Source: Nemertoderma westbladi (Eukaryota > Xenacoelomorpha > Nemertodermatida > Nemertodermatidae). From it: a stretch of 28,327 bases of DNA. Shown in pieces: positions 1 to 13,614 of this stretch. The notes below the pieces were generated by a model. The model searched no databases. It had not been told where the DNA came from and worked only from the letters and a program-made list of their open reading frames with translations. The translations under genes were made by a program, and so were the position numbers. The stretch lies in NCBI GenBank assembly GCA_032718475.1, contig JAUCBJ010006427.1, positions 1 through 28,327 on the forward strand, in the 5' to 3' direction. Each line of letters starts with the position of its first letter. Position 1 is the first letter of the stretch.

Positions 1-3000
1 AATATTATCGCGAGAGGGAGGTACCAATTTACTTCTATAGAATATTATCGCGAGAGGGAGGTACCAATTTACTTCTATAGAATATTATCGCGAGAGGGAG
101 GTACCAATTTACTTCTATAGAATATTATCGCGAGAGGGAGGTACCAATTTACTTCTATAGAATATTATCGCGAGTAGGAGGTACCAATTTACTTCTATAG
201 AATATTATCGCGAGAGGGAGGTACCAATTTACTTCTATAGAATATTATCGCGAGTGGGAGGTACCAATTTACTTCTATAGAATATTATCGCGAGAGGGAG
301 GTACCAATTTACTTCTATAGAATATTATCGCGAGAGGGAGGTACCAATTTACTTCTATAGAATATTATCGCGAGAGGGAGGTACCAATTTACTTCTATAG
401 AATATTAGAGAGGGAGGTACCAATTTACTTCTATAGAATATTATCGCGAGAGGGAGGTACCAATTTCCTTCTACTGTATATAATATTATCGCGAGAGGGA
501 GGTACCAATTTACTTCTATAGAATATTATCGCGAGTGGGAGGTACCAATGTACTTCTATAGAATATTATCGCGAGAGGGAGGTACCAATTTACTTCTATA
601 GAATATTATAGCGAGAGGGAGGTACCAATTTACTTCTATAGAATATTATCGCGAGAGGGAGGTACCAATTTACTTCTATAGAATATTATCGCGAGAGGGA
701 GGTACCAATTTACTTCTATAGAATATTATCGCGAGTGGGAGGTACCAATTTACTTCTAAATAATATTAGAGAGGGAGGTACCAATTTACTTCTATATAAT
801 ATTAGAGAGGGAGGTACCAATTTACTTCTATAGAATATTATCGCGAGAGGAGGTACCAATTTACTTCTATAGAATATTATCGCGAGAGGGAGGTACCAAT
901 TTACTTCTATAGAATATTATCGCGAGAGGGAGGTACCAATTTACTTTTATAGAATATTATCGCGAGAGGGAGGTACCAATTTACTTCTATAGAATATTAT
1001 CGCGAGAGGGAGGTACCAATTTACTTCTATAGAATATTATCGCGAGAGGAGGTACCAATTTACTTCTATAGAATATTATCGCGAGAGGGAGGTACCAATT
1101 TACTTCTATAGAATATTATCGCGAGAGGGAGGTACCAATTTACTTCTATAGAATATTATCGCGAGAGGGAGGTACCAATTTACTTAGAATATTATAGCGA
1201 GAGGGAGGTACCAATTTACTTCTATAGAATATTATCGCGAGTGGGATGTACCAATTTACTTAGAATATTATAGCGAGAGGGAGGTACCAATTTACTTCTA
1301 TATAATATTAAAGAGGGAGGTACCAATTTACTTCTATAGAATATTATCGCGAGAGGGAGGTACCAATTTACTTCTATAGAATATTAGAGAGGGAGGTACC
1401 AATTTACTTCTATAGAATATTATCGCGAGAGGGAGGTACCAATTTACTTCTATAGAATATTAGAGAGGGAGGTACCAATTTACTTCTATAGAATATTATC
1501 GCGAGAGGGAGGTACCAATTTACTTCTATATAATATTAGAGAGGGAGGTACCAATTTACTTCTATAGAATATTATCGCGAGAGGGAGGTACCAATTTACT
1601 TCTATAGAATATTATCGCGAGAGGGAGGTACCAATTTACTTCTATAGAATATTAGAGAGGGAGGTACCAATTTACTTCTATAGAATATTATCGCGAGAGG
1701 GAGGTACCAATTTACTTCTATAGAATATTAGAGAGGGAGGTACCAATTTACTTCTATAGAATATTATCGCGAGAGGGAGGTACCAATTTACTTCTATAGA
1801 ATATTATCGCGAGAGGGAGGTACCAATTTACTTCTATAGAATATTAGAGAGGGAGGTACCAATTTACTTCTATAGAATATTATCGCGAGAGGGAGGTACC
1901 AATTTACTTCTATAGAATATTAGAGAGGGAGGTACCAATTTACTTCTATAGAATATTATCGCGAGAGGGAGGTACCAATTTACTTCTATAGAATATTAGA
2001 GAGGGAGGTACCAATTTACTTCTATAGAATATTATCGCGAGAGGGAGGTACCAATTTACTTCTATAGAATATTATCGCGAGAGGGAGGTACCAATTTACT
2101 TCTATAGAATATTAGAGAGGGAGGTACCAATTTACTTCTATAGAATATTATCGCGAGAGGGAGGTACCAATTTACTTCTATAGAATATTAGAGAGGGAGG
2201 TACCAATTTACTTCTATAGAATATTATCGCGAGAGGGAGGTACCAATTTACTTCTATATAATATTAGAGAGGGAGGTACCAATTTACTTCTATAGAATAT
2301 TATCGCGAGAGGGAGGTACCAATTTACTTCTATAGAATATTATCGCGAGAGGGAGGTACCAATTTACTTCTATAGAATATTAGAGAGGGAGGTACCAATT
2401 TACTTCTATAGAATATTATCGCGAGAGGGAGGTACCAATTTACTTCTATAGAATATTAGAGAGGGAGGTACCAATTTACTTCTATAGAATATTATCGCGA
2501 GAGGGAGGTACCAATTTACTTCTATAGAATATTAGAGAGGGAGGTACCAATTTACTTCTATAGAATATTATCGCGAGAGGGAGGTACCAATTTACTTCTA
2601 TAGAATATTAGAGAGGGAGGTACCAATTTACTTCTATAGAATATTATCGCGAGAGGGAGGTACCAATTTACTTCTATAGAATATTAGAGAGGGAGGTACC
2701 AATTTACTTCTATAGAATATTATCGCGAGAGGGAGGTACCAATTTACTTCTATATAATATTAGAGAGGGAGGTACCAATTTACTTCTATAGAATATTATC
2801 GCGAGAGGGAGGTACCAATTTACTTCTATAGAATATTATCGCGAGAGGGAGGTACCAATTTACTTCTATAGAATATTATCGCGAGAGGGAGGTACCAATT
2901 TACTTCTATAGAATATTATCACGAGAGGGAGGTACCAATTTACTTCTATATAATATTAGAGAGGGAGGTACCAATTTACTTCTATAGAATATTATCGCGA

Positions 3001-6000
3001 GAGGGAGGTACCAATTTACTTCTATAGAATATTATCGCGAGAGGGAGGTACCAATTTACTTCTATAGAATATTATCACGAGAGGGAGGTACCAATTTACT
3101 TCTATATAATATTAGAGAGGGAGGTACCAATTTACTTCTATAGAATATTATCGCGAGAGGGAGGTACCAATTTACTTCTATAGAATATTATCGCGAGAGG
3201 GAGGTACCAATTTACTTCTATAGAATATTATCGCGAGAGGGAGGTGCCAATTTACTTCTATAGAATATTATCGCGAGAGGGAGGTACCAATTTACTTCTA
3301 TAGAATATTATCGCGAGAGGGAGGTACCAATTTACTTCTATAGAATATTAGAGAGGGAGGTACCAATTTACTTCTATAGAATATTATCGCGAGAGGGAGG
3401 TACCAATTTACTTCTATAGAATATTAGAGAGGGAGGTACCAATTTACTTCTATAGAATATTATCGCGAGAGGGAGGTACCAATTTACTTCTATAGAATAT
3501 TAGAGAGGGAGGTACCAATTTACTTCTATAGAATATTATCGCGAGAGGGAGGTACCAATTTACTTCTATAGAATATTATCGCGAGAGAGAGGTACCAATT
3601 TACTTCTATAGAATATTATCGCGAGAGGGAGGTACCAATTTACTTCTATAGAAAATTATCGCGAGAGGGAGGTACCAATTTACTTCTATAGAATATTATC
3701 GCGAGAGGGAGGTACCAATTTACTTCTATAGAATATTATCGCGAGACGGAGGTACCAATTTACTTCTATAGAATATTATCGCGAGAGGGAGGTACCAATT
3801 TACTTCTATAGAATATTATCGCGAGACGGAGGTACCAATTTACTTCTATAGAATATTATCGCGAGAGGGAGGTACCAATTTACTTCTATAGAATATTATC
3901 GCGAGTGGGAGGTACCAATTTACTTCTATAGAATATTAGAGAGGGAGGTACCAATTTACTTCTATAGAATATTATCGCGAGAGGGAGGTACCAATTTACT
4001 TCTATAGAATATTATCGCGAGAGGGAGGTACCAATTTACTTCTATAGAATATTATCGCGAGAGGGAGGTACCAATTTACTTCTATAGAATATTATCGCGA
4101 GAGGGAGGTACCAATTTACTTCTATAGAATATTATCGCGAGAGGGAGGTACCAATTTACTTCTTTTGAATATTATCGCGAGAGGGAGGTACCAATTTACT
4201 TCTATAGAATATTATCGCGAGAGGGAGGTACCAATTTACTTCGCGAGAGGGAGGTGCCAATTTACTTCTATAGAATATTATCGCGAGAGGGAGGTACCAA
4301 TTTACTTCTATAGAATATTAGAGAGGGAGGTACCAATTTACTTCTATAGAATATTATCGCGAGAGGGAGGTACCAATTTACTTCTATAGAATATTAGAGA
4401 GGGAGGTACCAATTTACTTCTATAGAATATTATCGCGAGAGGGAGGTACCAATTTATTTCTATAGAATATTATCGCGGGAGGGAGGTACCAATTTACTTA
4501 TAGATAATATTATCGCGAGAGGGAGGTACCAATTTACTTATAGATAATATTATCGCGAGAGGGAGGTACCAATTTACTTCTATAGAATATTATCGCGAGC
4601 GGGAGGTACCAATTTACTTCTATAGAATATTATCGCGAGAGGGAGGTACCAATTTACTTCTATAGAATATTATCGCGAGAGGGAGGTACCAATTTACTTC
4701 TATAGAATATTATCGCGAGAGGGAGGTACCAATTTACTTCTATAGAATATTATCGCGAGAGGGAGGTACCAATTTACTTCTATTGAATATTATCGCGAGA
4801 GGGGGGTACCAATTTACTTCTATAGAATATTATCGCGAGAGGGAGGTACCAATTTACTTCTATTGAATATTATCGCGAGAGGGAGGTACCAATTTACTTA
4901 TATAGAATATTATCGCGAGAGGGAGGTACCAATTTAATTCTATAGAATATTATCGCGAGAGGGAGGTACCAATTTACTTCTATGGAATATTATCGCGAGA
5001 GGGAGGTACCAATTTACTTCTATAGAATATTAGAGAGGGAGGTACCAATTTACTTCTATAGAATATTATCGCGAGAGGGAGGTACCAATTTACTTCTATA
5101 GAATATTATCGCGAGAGGGAGGTACCAATTTACTTCTATAGAATATTATCGCGAGAGGGAGGTACCAATTTACTTCTATAGAATATTATCGCGAGAGGGA
5201 GGTACCAATTTAATTCTATAGAATATTATCGCGAGAGGGAGGTACCAATTTACTTCTATAGAATATTATCGCGAGAGGGAGGTACCAATTTACTTCTATA
5301 GAATATTATAGCGAGAGGGAGGTACCAATTTACTTCTATAGAATATTATCGCGAGAGGGAGGTACCAATTTACTTCTATAGAATATTATCTCGAGAGGGA
5401 GGTACCAATTTACTTCTATAGAATATTATCGCGAGAGGGAGGTACCAATTTACTTCTATAGAATATTATCGCGAGAGGGAGGTACCAATTTACTTCTATA
5501 GAATATTATCGCGAGACGGAGGTACCAATTTACTTCTATAGAATATTATCGCGAGAGGAGGTACCAATTTACTTCTATAGAATATTATCGCGAGACGGAG
5601 GTACCAATTTACTTCTATAGAATATTATCGCGAGACGGAGGTACCAATTTACTTCTATAGAATATTATCGCGAGACGGAGGTACCAATTTACTTCTATAG
5701 AATATTATCGCGAGAGGAGGTACCAATTTACTTCTATAGAATATTATCGCGAGACGGAGGTACCAATTTACTTCTATAGAATATTATCGCGAGACGGAGG
5801 TACCAATTTACTTCTATAGAATATTATCGCGAGACGGAGGTACCAATTTACTTCTATAGAATATTATCGCGAGAGGAGGTACCAATTTACTTCTATAGAA
5901 TATTATCGCGAGAGGGAGGTACCAATTTACTTCTATAGAATATTATCGCGAGAGGGAGGTACCAATTTACTTCTATAGAATATTATCGCGAGAGGGAGGT

Positions 6001-9000
6001 ACCAATTTACTTCTATAGAATATTATCGCGAGTGGGAGGTACCAATGTACTTCTATAGAATATTATCGCGAGAGGGAGGTACCAATTTACTTCTATAGAA
6101 TATTATCGCGAGACGGAGGTACCAATTTACTTCTACTGTATATAATATTATCGCGAGAGGGAGGTACCAATTTACTTCTATAGAATATTATCGCGAGAGG
6201 GAGGTACCAATTTACTTCTGTAGAATATTATCGCGAGAGGGAGGTACCAATTTACTTCTATAGAATATTATCGCGAGAGGGAGGTACCAATTTACTTCTA
6301 TAGAATATTATCGCGAGAGGGAGGTACCAATTTACTTCTATAGAATATTATCGCGAGAGGAGGTACCAATTTACTTCTATAGAATATTATAGCGAGAGGG
6401 AGGTACCAATTACTTCTATAGAATATTATCGCGAGAGGGAGGTACCAATTTACTTCTATAGAATATTATCGCGAGAGGGAGGTACCAATTTACTTCTATA
6501 GAATATTATCGCGAGAGGGAGGTACCAATTTACTTCTATAGAATATTATCGCGAGAGGGAGGTACCAATTTACTTCTATAGAATATTATCGCGAGAGGGA
6601 GGTACCAATTTACTTCTATATAATATTATCGCGAGAGGGAGGTACCAATTTACTTCTATAGAATATTATCGCGAGAGGAGGTACCAATTTACTTCTATAG
6701 AATATTATCGCGAGAGGGAGGTACCAATTTACTTCTATAGAATATTATCGCGAGAGGGAGGTACCAATTTACTTCTATAGAATATTATAGCGAGAGGGAG
6801 GTACCAATTTACTTCTATAGAATATTATCGCGAGAGGGAGGTACCAATTTACTTCTATAGAATATTATCGCGAGAGGGAGGTACCAATTTACTTCTATAG
6901 AATATTATAGCGAGAGGGAGGTACCAATTTACTTCTATAGAATATTATCGCGAGACGGAGGTACCAATTTACTTCTACTGTATATAATATTATCGCGAGA
7001 GGGAGGTACCAATTTACTTCTATAGAATATTAGAGAGGGAGGTACCAATTTACTTCTATAGAATATTATCGCGAGAGGGAGGTACCAATTTACTTCTATA
7101 GAATATTATAGCGAGAGGGAGGTACCAATTTACTTCTATAGAATATTATCGCGAGAGGAGGTACCAATTTACTTCTATAGAATATTATCGCGAGAGGGAG
7201 GTACCAATTTACTTCTATAGAATATTATCGCGAGAGGGAGGTACCAATTTACTTCTATAGAATATTATCGCGAGAGGGAGGTACCAATTTACTTCTATAG
7301 AATATTATCGCGAGAGGGAGGTACCAATTTACTTCTATAGAATATTATCGCGAGAGGGAGGTACCAATTTACTTCTATAGAATATTATCGCGAGAGGGAG
7401 GTACCAATTTACTTCTATAGAATATTATCGCGAGAGGGAGGTACCAATTTACTTCTATAGAATATTATAGCGAGAGGGAGGTACCAATTTACTTCTATAG
7501 AATATTATCGCGAGAGGGAGGTACCAATTTACTTCTATAGAATATTATCGCGAGAGGGAGGTACCAATTTACTTCTATAGAATATTATCGCGAGAGGGAG
7601 GTACCAATTTACTTCTATAGAATATTATCGCGAGAGGGAGGTACCAATTTACTTCTATAGAATATTATAGCGAGAGGGAGGTACCAATTTACTTCTATAG
7701 AATATTATCGCGAGAGGGAGGTACCAATTTACTTCTATAGAATATTAGAGAGGGAGGTACCAATTTACTTCTATAGAATATTATCGCGAGAGGGAGGTAC
7801 CAATTTACTTCTATAGAATATTATAGCGAGAGGGAGGTACCAATTTACTTCTATAGAATATTATCGCGAGAGGGAGGTACCAATTTATTTCTATATAATA
7901 TTAGAGAGGGAGGTAGCAATTTACTTCTATAGAATATTATAGCGAGATGGAGGTACCAATTTACTTCTATAGAATATTATAGCGAGAGGGAGGTACCAAT
8001 TTACTTCTATAGAATATTATCGCGAGAGGGAGGTACCAATTTACTTCTATAGAATATTATCGCGAGAGGGAGGTACCAATTTACTTCTATAGAATATTAT
8101 CGCGAGAGGGAGGTACCAATTTACTTCTATAGAATATTATAGCGAGAGGGAGGTACCAATTTACTTCTATAGAATATTATCGCGAGAGGGAGGTACCAAT
8201 TTACTTCTATAGAATATTATCGCGAGAGGGAGGTACCAATTTACTTCTATAGAATATTATAGCGAGAGGGAGGTACCAATTTACTTCTATAGAATATTAT
8301 CGCGAGAGGGAGGTACCAATTTACTTCTATAGAATATTATCGCGAGAGGGAGGTACCAACTTACTTCTATAGAATATTATCGCGAGAGGGAGGTACCAAT
8401 TTACTTCTATAGAATATTATCGCGAGAGGGAGGTACCAATTTACTTCTATAGAATATTATCGCGAGAGGGAGGTACCAATTTACTTCTATAGAATATTAT
8501 CGCGAGAGGGAGGTACCAATTTACTTCTATAGAATATTATCGCGAGAGGGAGGTACCAACTTACTTCTATAGAATATTATCGCGAGAGGGAGGTACCAAT
8601 TTACTTCTATAGAATATTATCGCGAGAGGGAGGTACCAATTTACTTCTATAGAATATTATCGCGAGAGGGAGGTACCAATTTACTTCTATAGAATATTAT
8701 CGCGAGAGGGAGGTACCAATTTACTTCTATAGAATATTATAGCGAGAGGGAGGTACCAATTTACTTCTATAGAATATTATCGCGAGAGGGAGGTACCAAT
8801 TTACTTCTATAGAATATTATCGCGGGAGGGAGGTACCAATTTACTTCTATAGAATATTATAGCGAGAGGGAGGTACCAATTTACTTCTATAGAATATTAT
8901 CGCGAGAGGGAGGTACCAATTTACTTCTATAGAATATTATAGCGAGAGGGAGGTACCAATTTACTTCTATAGAATATTATCGCGAGAGGGAGGTACCAAT

Positions 9001-10567
9001 TACTTCTATAGAATATTATCGCGAGAGGGAGGTACCAACTTACTTCTATAGAATATTATCGCGAGAGGGAGGTACCAACTTACTTCTATAGAATATTATC
9101 GCGAGAGGGAGGTACCAATTTACTTCTATAGAATATTATAGCGAGAGGGAGGTACCAATTTACTTCTATAGAATATTATAGCGAGAGGGAGGTACCAATT
9201 TACTTCTATAGAATATTATCGCGAGAGGGAGGTACCAATTTACTTCTATAGAATATTATAGCGAGAGGGAGGTACCAATTTACTTCTATAGAATATTATC
9301 GCGAGAGGGAGGCACCAACTTACTTCTATAGAATATTATCGCGAGAGGGAGGTACCAATTTACTTCTATAGAATATTATCGCGAGAGGGAGGTACCAATT
9401 TACTTCTATAGAATATTATCGCGAGAGGGAGGTACCAATTTACTTCTATAGAATATTATCGCTAGAGGGAGGTACCAATTTACTTCTATAGAATATTATC
9501 GCGAGAGGGAGGTACCAATTTACTTCTATAGAATATTATCGCGAGAGGGAGGTACCAATTTACTTCTATAGAATATTATCGCGAGAGGGAGGTACCAATT
9601 TACTTCTATAGAATATTATCGCGAGAGAAGGTACCAATTTACTTCTATAGAATATTATCGCGAGAGGGAGGTACCAATTTACTTCTATAGAATATTATCG
9701 CGAGAGGGAGGTACCAATTTACTTCTATAGAATATTATAGCGAGAGGGAGGTACCAATTTACTTCTATAGAATATTATCGCGAGAGGGAGGTACCAATTT
9801 ACTTCTATAGAATATTATCGCGAGAGGGAGGTACCAATTTACTTCTATAGAATATTATCGCGAGAGGGAGGTACCAATTTACTTCTATAGAATATTATCG
9901 CGAGAGGGAGGTACCAATTTACTTCTATAGAATATTATCGCGAGAGGGAGGTACCAATTTACTTCTATAGAATATTATAGCGAGAGGGAGGTACCAATTT
10001 ACTTCTATAGAATATTATCGCGAGAGGGAGGTACCAATTTACTTCTATAGAATATTATCGCGAGAGGGAGGTACCAATTTACTTCTATAGAATATTATCG
10101 CGAGAGGGAGGTACCAATTTACTTCTATAGAATATTATAGCGAGAGGGAGGTACCAATTTACTTCTATAGAATATTATCGCGAGAGGGAGGTACCAATTT
10201 ACTTCTATAGAATATTATCGCGAGAGGGAGGTACCAATTTACTTCTATAGAATATTATCGCGAGAGGGAGGTACCAATTTACTTCTATAGAATATTATAG
10301 CGAGAGGGAGGTACCAATTTACTTCTATAGAATATTATAGCGAGAGGGAGGTACCAATTTACTTCTATAGAATATTATAGCGAGAGGGAGGTACCAATTT
10401 ACTTCTATAGAATATTATCGCGAGAGGGAGGTACCAATTTACTTCTATAGAATATTATCGCGAGAGGGAGGTACCAATTTACTTCTATAGAATATTATAG
10501 CGAGAGGGAGGTACCAATTTACTTCTATAGAATATTATCGCGAGAGGGAGGTACCAATTTACTTCTA
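1..10567. repeat. Minisatellite array A, 40-bp unit with a 36-bp variant (about 265 copies)
   Basis: The unit reads AATATTA-TCGCGA-GAGGGA-GGTACC-AATTTACTT-CTATAG (40 bp) and repeats head to tail from the first base, so the left end of the array lies outside the window. A 36-bp variant lacks TCGC, giving AATATTAGAGAGGG. It is interspersed with 40-mers, most densely at about 1300-3500. Other recurrent variants are a C-to-A change that breaks the TCGCGA palindrome (common from about 6780 to 10500), AGACGG for AGAGGG (about 3750-5850), a 39-bp unit with GAGAGGAGG, and a rare insertion TACTGTATA (near 470, 6135 and 6975). The array stops cleanly at ACTTCTA before unique sequence. A 74-codon open frame at 4165-4389 is only the repeat read through and is not a gene. 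The copy number may be distorted by assembly. Confidence 0.98.
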
Positions 10568-11382
10568 CCAAACGGATATAGCTTCCGCTTTTACAGCGTT
10601 AAACACGAGAAGTTATTCAGAAACCTCTGAAATTTTGACGTTCATAAGTAGTTCATAATAGACGAGACCCGTTCATAACACTTTTGGTAATGAGTTATTA
10701 CGAAGTAACAGTAATGTATTGCAAATTTGATAACCCGTTAGACATTAAAGTGTACACGGTATCTAATGAGAAGTCACAGATTGGTTGCACTATTAATTGC
10801 TTCAGTGTGGTTAGTCGCAGTATACTGTATGTTATGCTGACGACATTTATTCATTACAACGGACAAGAAAGACATCACAAGGCTGGCCAACATATTAATA
10901 GACGGCGCATTTATATGGATGTGGAGATGGAGCAGTCCAAAACAAAATGAAAGTGGGAGGAGTTGAGTGAAACAATCTCTGTTTCAAATTTCATGCAATC
11001 TCATTAAGATTTGTATAATAATTTGGGGGGTGGGGGGTAGCATGTACCAGAATGACGACACTATATTCCAGTAAATGGTGTATTTCTAATGATTATAACT
11101 AACTAAAGGTACATAGAGTATAGTGAATAAATCCAATTAGTGGATCACATGGTTTGTGAATTGCACTGCACGTCTTCAACCGAAAATGGCTAACGGAAAA
11201 AGGGTAGAGATTTAGTTTAGTAGTTATGCAGAGCATAATAGTGGATGAGTTCACGGTAATTACATGACTTTGAGGGATGAATCGTGATGTAGAAGGGAGG
11301 ATGTCTCTGAAACCTCATGGGGCAGCTAATGATCAAAAATAAATAAATGGTGGTAGTGCGTGGTGGTAGGTATGCTAGAGAT
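10568..11382. other. Unique AT-rich spacer between arrays A and B, no supported gene
   Basis: I see no gene here. An open frame at 10684-10950 opens with TTG; its first ATG is at 10690. The predicted peptide of about 86 residues has no recognisable domain and no codon bias. A G-rich tract, GGGGGG-T-GGGGGG, lies at 11025-11037. Just before array B there is a short GGTGGTAGTGCGTGGTGGTAGG-like simple stretch (about 11348-11370). Confidence 0.6.
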
Positions 11383-13554
11383 TAATCACAACTTATTATA
11401 GGCCTACAGTAGACAATTATAGGCCCTTCAATCGCTACTTATTATAGGCCTACAGTAGACAAGTATAGGCCCTTCAATCGCTACTTATTATAGGCCTACA
11501 GTAGACAAGTATAGGCCCTTCAATCGCTACTTATTATAGGCCTACAGTAGACAAGTATAGGTCCTTCAATCACTACTTATTATAGGCCTACAGTAGACAA
11601 GTATAGGCCCTTCAATCACTACTTATTATAGGCCTACAGTAGACAAGTATAGGCCCTTCAATCGATACTTATTATATGCCTACAGTAGACAAGTATAGGC
11701 CGGCCCTTGAATCGCTACTTATTATAGGCCTACAGTAGACAAGTATAGGCCCTTCAATCACTACTTATTATAGGCCTACAGTAGACAAGTATAGGCCCTT
11801 CAATCACTACTTATTATAGGCCTACAGTAGACAAGTATAGGCCCTTCAATCACTACTTATTATATGCCTACAGAGACAAGTATAGGCCCTTCAATCACTA
11901 CTTATTATAGGCCTACAGTAGACAAGTATAGGCCCTTCAATCACTACTTATTATAGGCCTACAGTAGACAAGTATAGGCCCTTCAATCACTACTTATTAT
12001 ATGCCTACAGAGACAAGTATAGGCCCTTCAACACTACTTATTATAGGCCTACAGTAGACAAGTATAGGCCCTTCAATCACTACTTATTATAGGCCTACAG
12101 TAGACAAGTATAGGCCCTTCAATCACTACTTATTATAGGCCTACAGTAGACAAGTATAGGCCCTTCAATCACTACTTATTATAGGCCTACAGTAGACAAG
12201 TATAGGCCCTTCAATCACTACTTATTATAGGCCTACAGTAGACAAGTATAGGCCCTTCAATCACTACTTATTATAGGCCTACAGTAGACAAGTATAGGCC
12301 CTTCAATCACTACTTATTATAGGCCTACAGTAGACAAGTATAGGCCCTTCAATCACTACTTATTATAGGCCTACAGTAGACAAGTATAGGCCCTTCAATC
12401 ACTACTTATTATAGGCCTACAGTAGACAAGTATAGGGCCTTCAATCGCTACTTATTATAGGCCTACAGTAGACAAGCATAGGCCCTTCAATCACTACTTA
12501 TTATAGGCCTACAGTAGACAAGTATAGGCCCTTCAATCGCTACTTATTATAGGCCTACAGTAGACAAGTATAGGCCCTTCAATCACTACTTATTATAGGC
12601 CTACAGTAGACAAGTATAGGCCCTTCAATCACTACTTATTATAGGCCTACAGTAGACAAGTATAGGCCCTTCAATCACTACTTATTATAGGCCTACAGTA
12701 GACAAGTATAGGCCCTTCAATCACTACTTATTATAGGCCTACAGTAGACAAGTATAGGCCCTTCAATCACTACTTATTATAGGCCTACAGTAGACAAGTA
12801 TAGGCCCTTCAATCACTACTTATTATAGGCCTACAGTAGACAAGTATAGGCCCTTCAATCACTACTTATTATAGGCCTACAGTAGACAAGTATAGGCCCT
12901 TCAATCACTACTTATTATAGGCCTACAGTAGACAAGTATAGGCCCTTCAATCACTACTTATTATAGGCCTACAGTAGACAAGTATAGGGCCTTCAATCGC
13001 TACTTATTATAGGCCTACAGTAGACAAGCATAGGCCCTTCAATCACTACTTATTATAGGCCTACAGTAGACAAGTATAGGCCCTTCAATAGCTACTTATT
13101 ATAGGCCTACAGTAGACAAGTATAGGCCCTTCAATCACTACTTATTATAGGCCTACAGTAGACAAGTATAGGCCCTTCAATCACTACTTATTATAGGCCT
13201 ACAGCAGACAAGTATAGGCCCTTCAATCACTACTTATTATAGGCCTACAGTAGACAAGTATAGGCCCTTAAATCACTACTTATTATAGGCCTACAGTAGA
13301 CAAGTATAGGCCCTTCAATCACTACTTATTATAGGCCTACAGTAGACAAGTATAGGCCCTTCAATCACTACTTATTATAGGCCTACATTAGACAAGTATA
13401 GGCCCTTCAATCACTACTTATTATAGGCCTACAGTAGACAAGTATAGGCCCTTCAATCACTACTTATTATAGGCCTACAGTAGACAAGTATAGGCCCTTC
13501 AATCACTACTTATTATAGGCCCTTCAATCACTACTTATTATATGCCTACAGTAG
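11383..13554. repeat. Minisatellite array B, 46-bp unit (about 47 copies)
   Basis: The unit reads CTACTTATTA-TAGGCCTACA-GTAGACAAGT-ATAGGCCCTT-CAATCA. Each copy carries one full TAGGCCTA palindrome and one half site, TAGGCCC. Variants include CAATCG for CAATCA at the left edge, a 1-bp deletion (CAGAGACAAG, near 11870 and 12008), and a linked pair, TATAGGGCC followed one unit later by ACAAGCATAGG. That linked pair occurs twice. The last unit is internally deleted and the array ends at TGCCTACAGTAG. No reading frame of useful length crosses it. Confidence 0.97.
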
Positions 13555-13574
13555 TGTCTTTATTCAGGTTTATA

Positions 13575-13595
13575 CCCCCCCCCCCCCCCCCCCCC
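13575..13595. repeat. Poly(C) tract, 21 C
   Basis: A run of 21 C lies 20 bp after the end of array B and about 20 bp before the inverted-repeat element. Its length should be treated as uncertain because homopolymers are prone to sequencing error. Confidence 0.9.
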
Positions 13596-13614
13596 ATTCT
13601 GTATATTTTTATAG

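Noticed and set aside
4165-4389. 74-codon open frame on the plus strand
   Set aside because: It is array A read through (YYREREVPIYF repeats). A local 36/40 and partial-unit mix keeps the frame open by chance.
10684-10950. 88-codon open frame on the plus strand
   Set aside because: It begins with TTG, has no domain or codon bias, and lies alone in AT-rich spacer; the length is expected by chance.
1-13554. CRISPR array
   Set aside because: The repeats are contiguous head-to-tail units with no unique spacers of constant length, and the gene content is eukaryotic.
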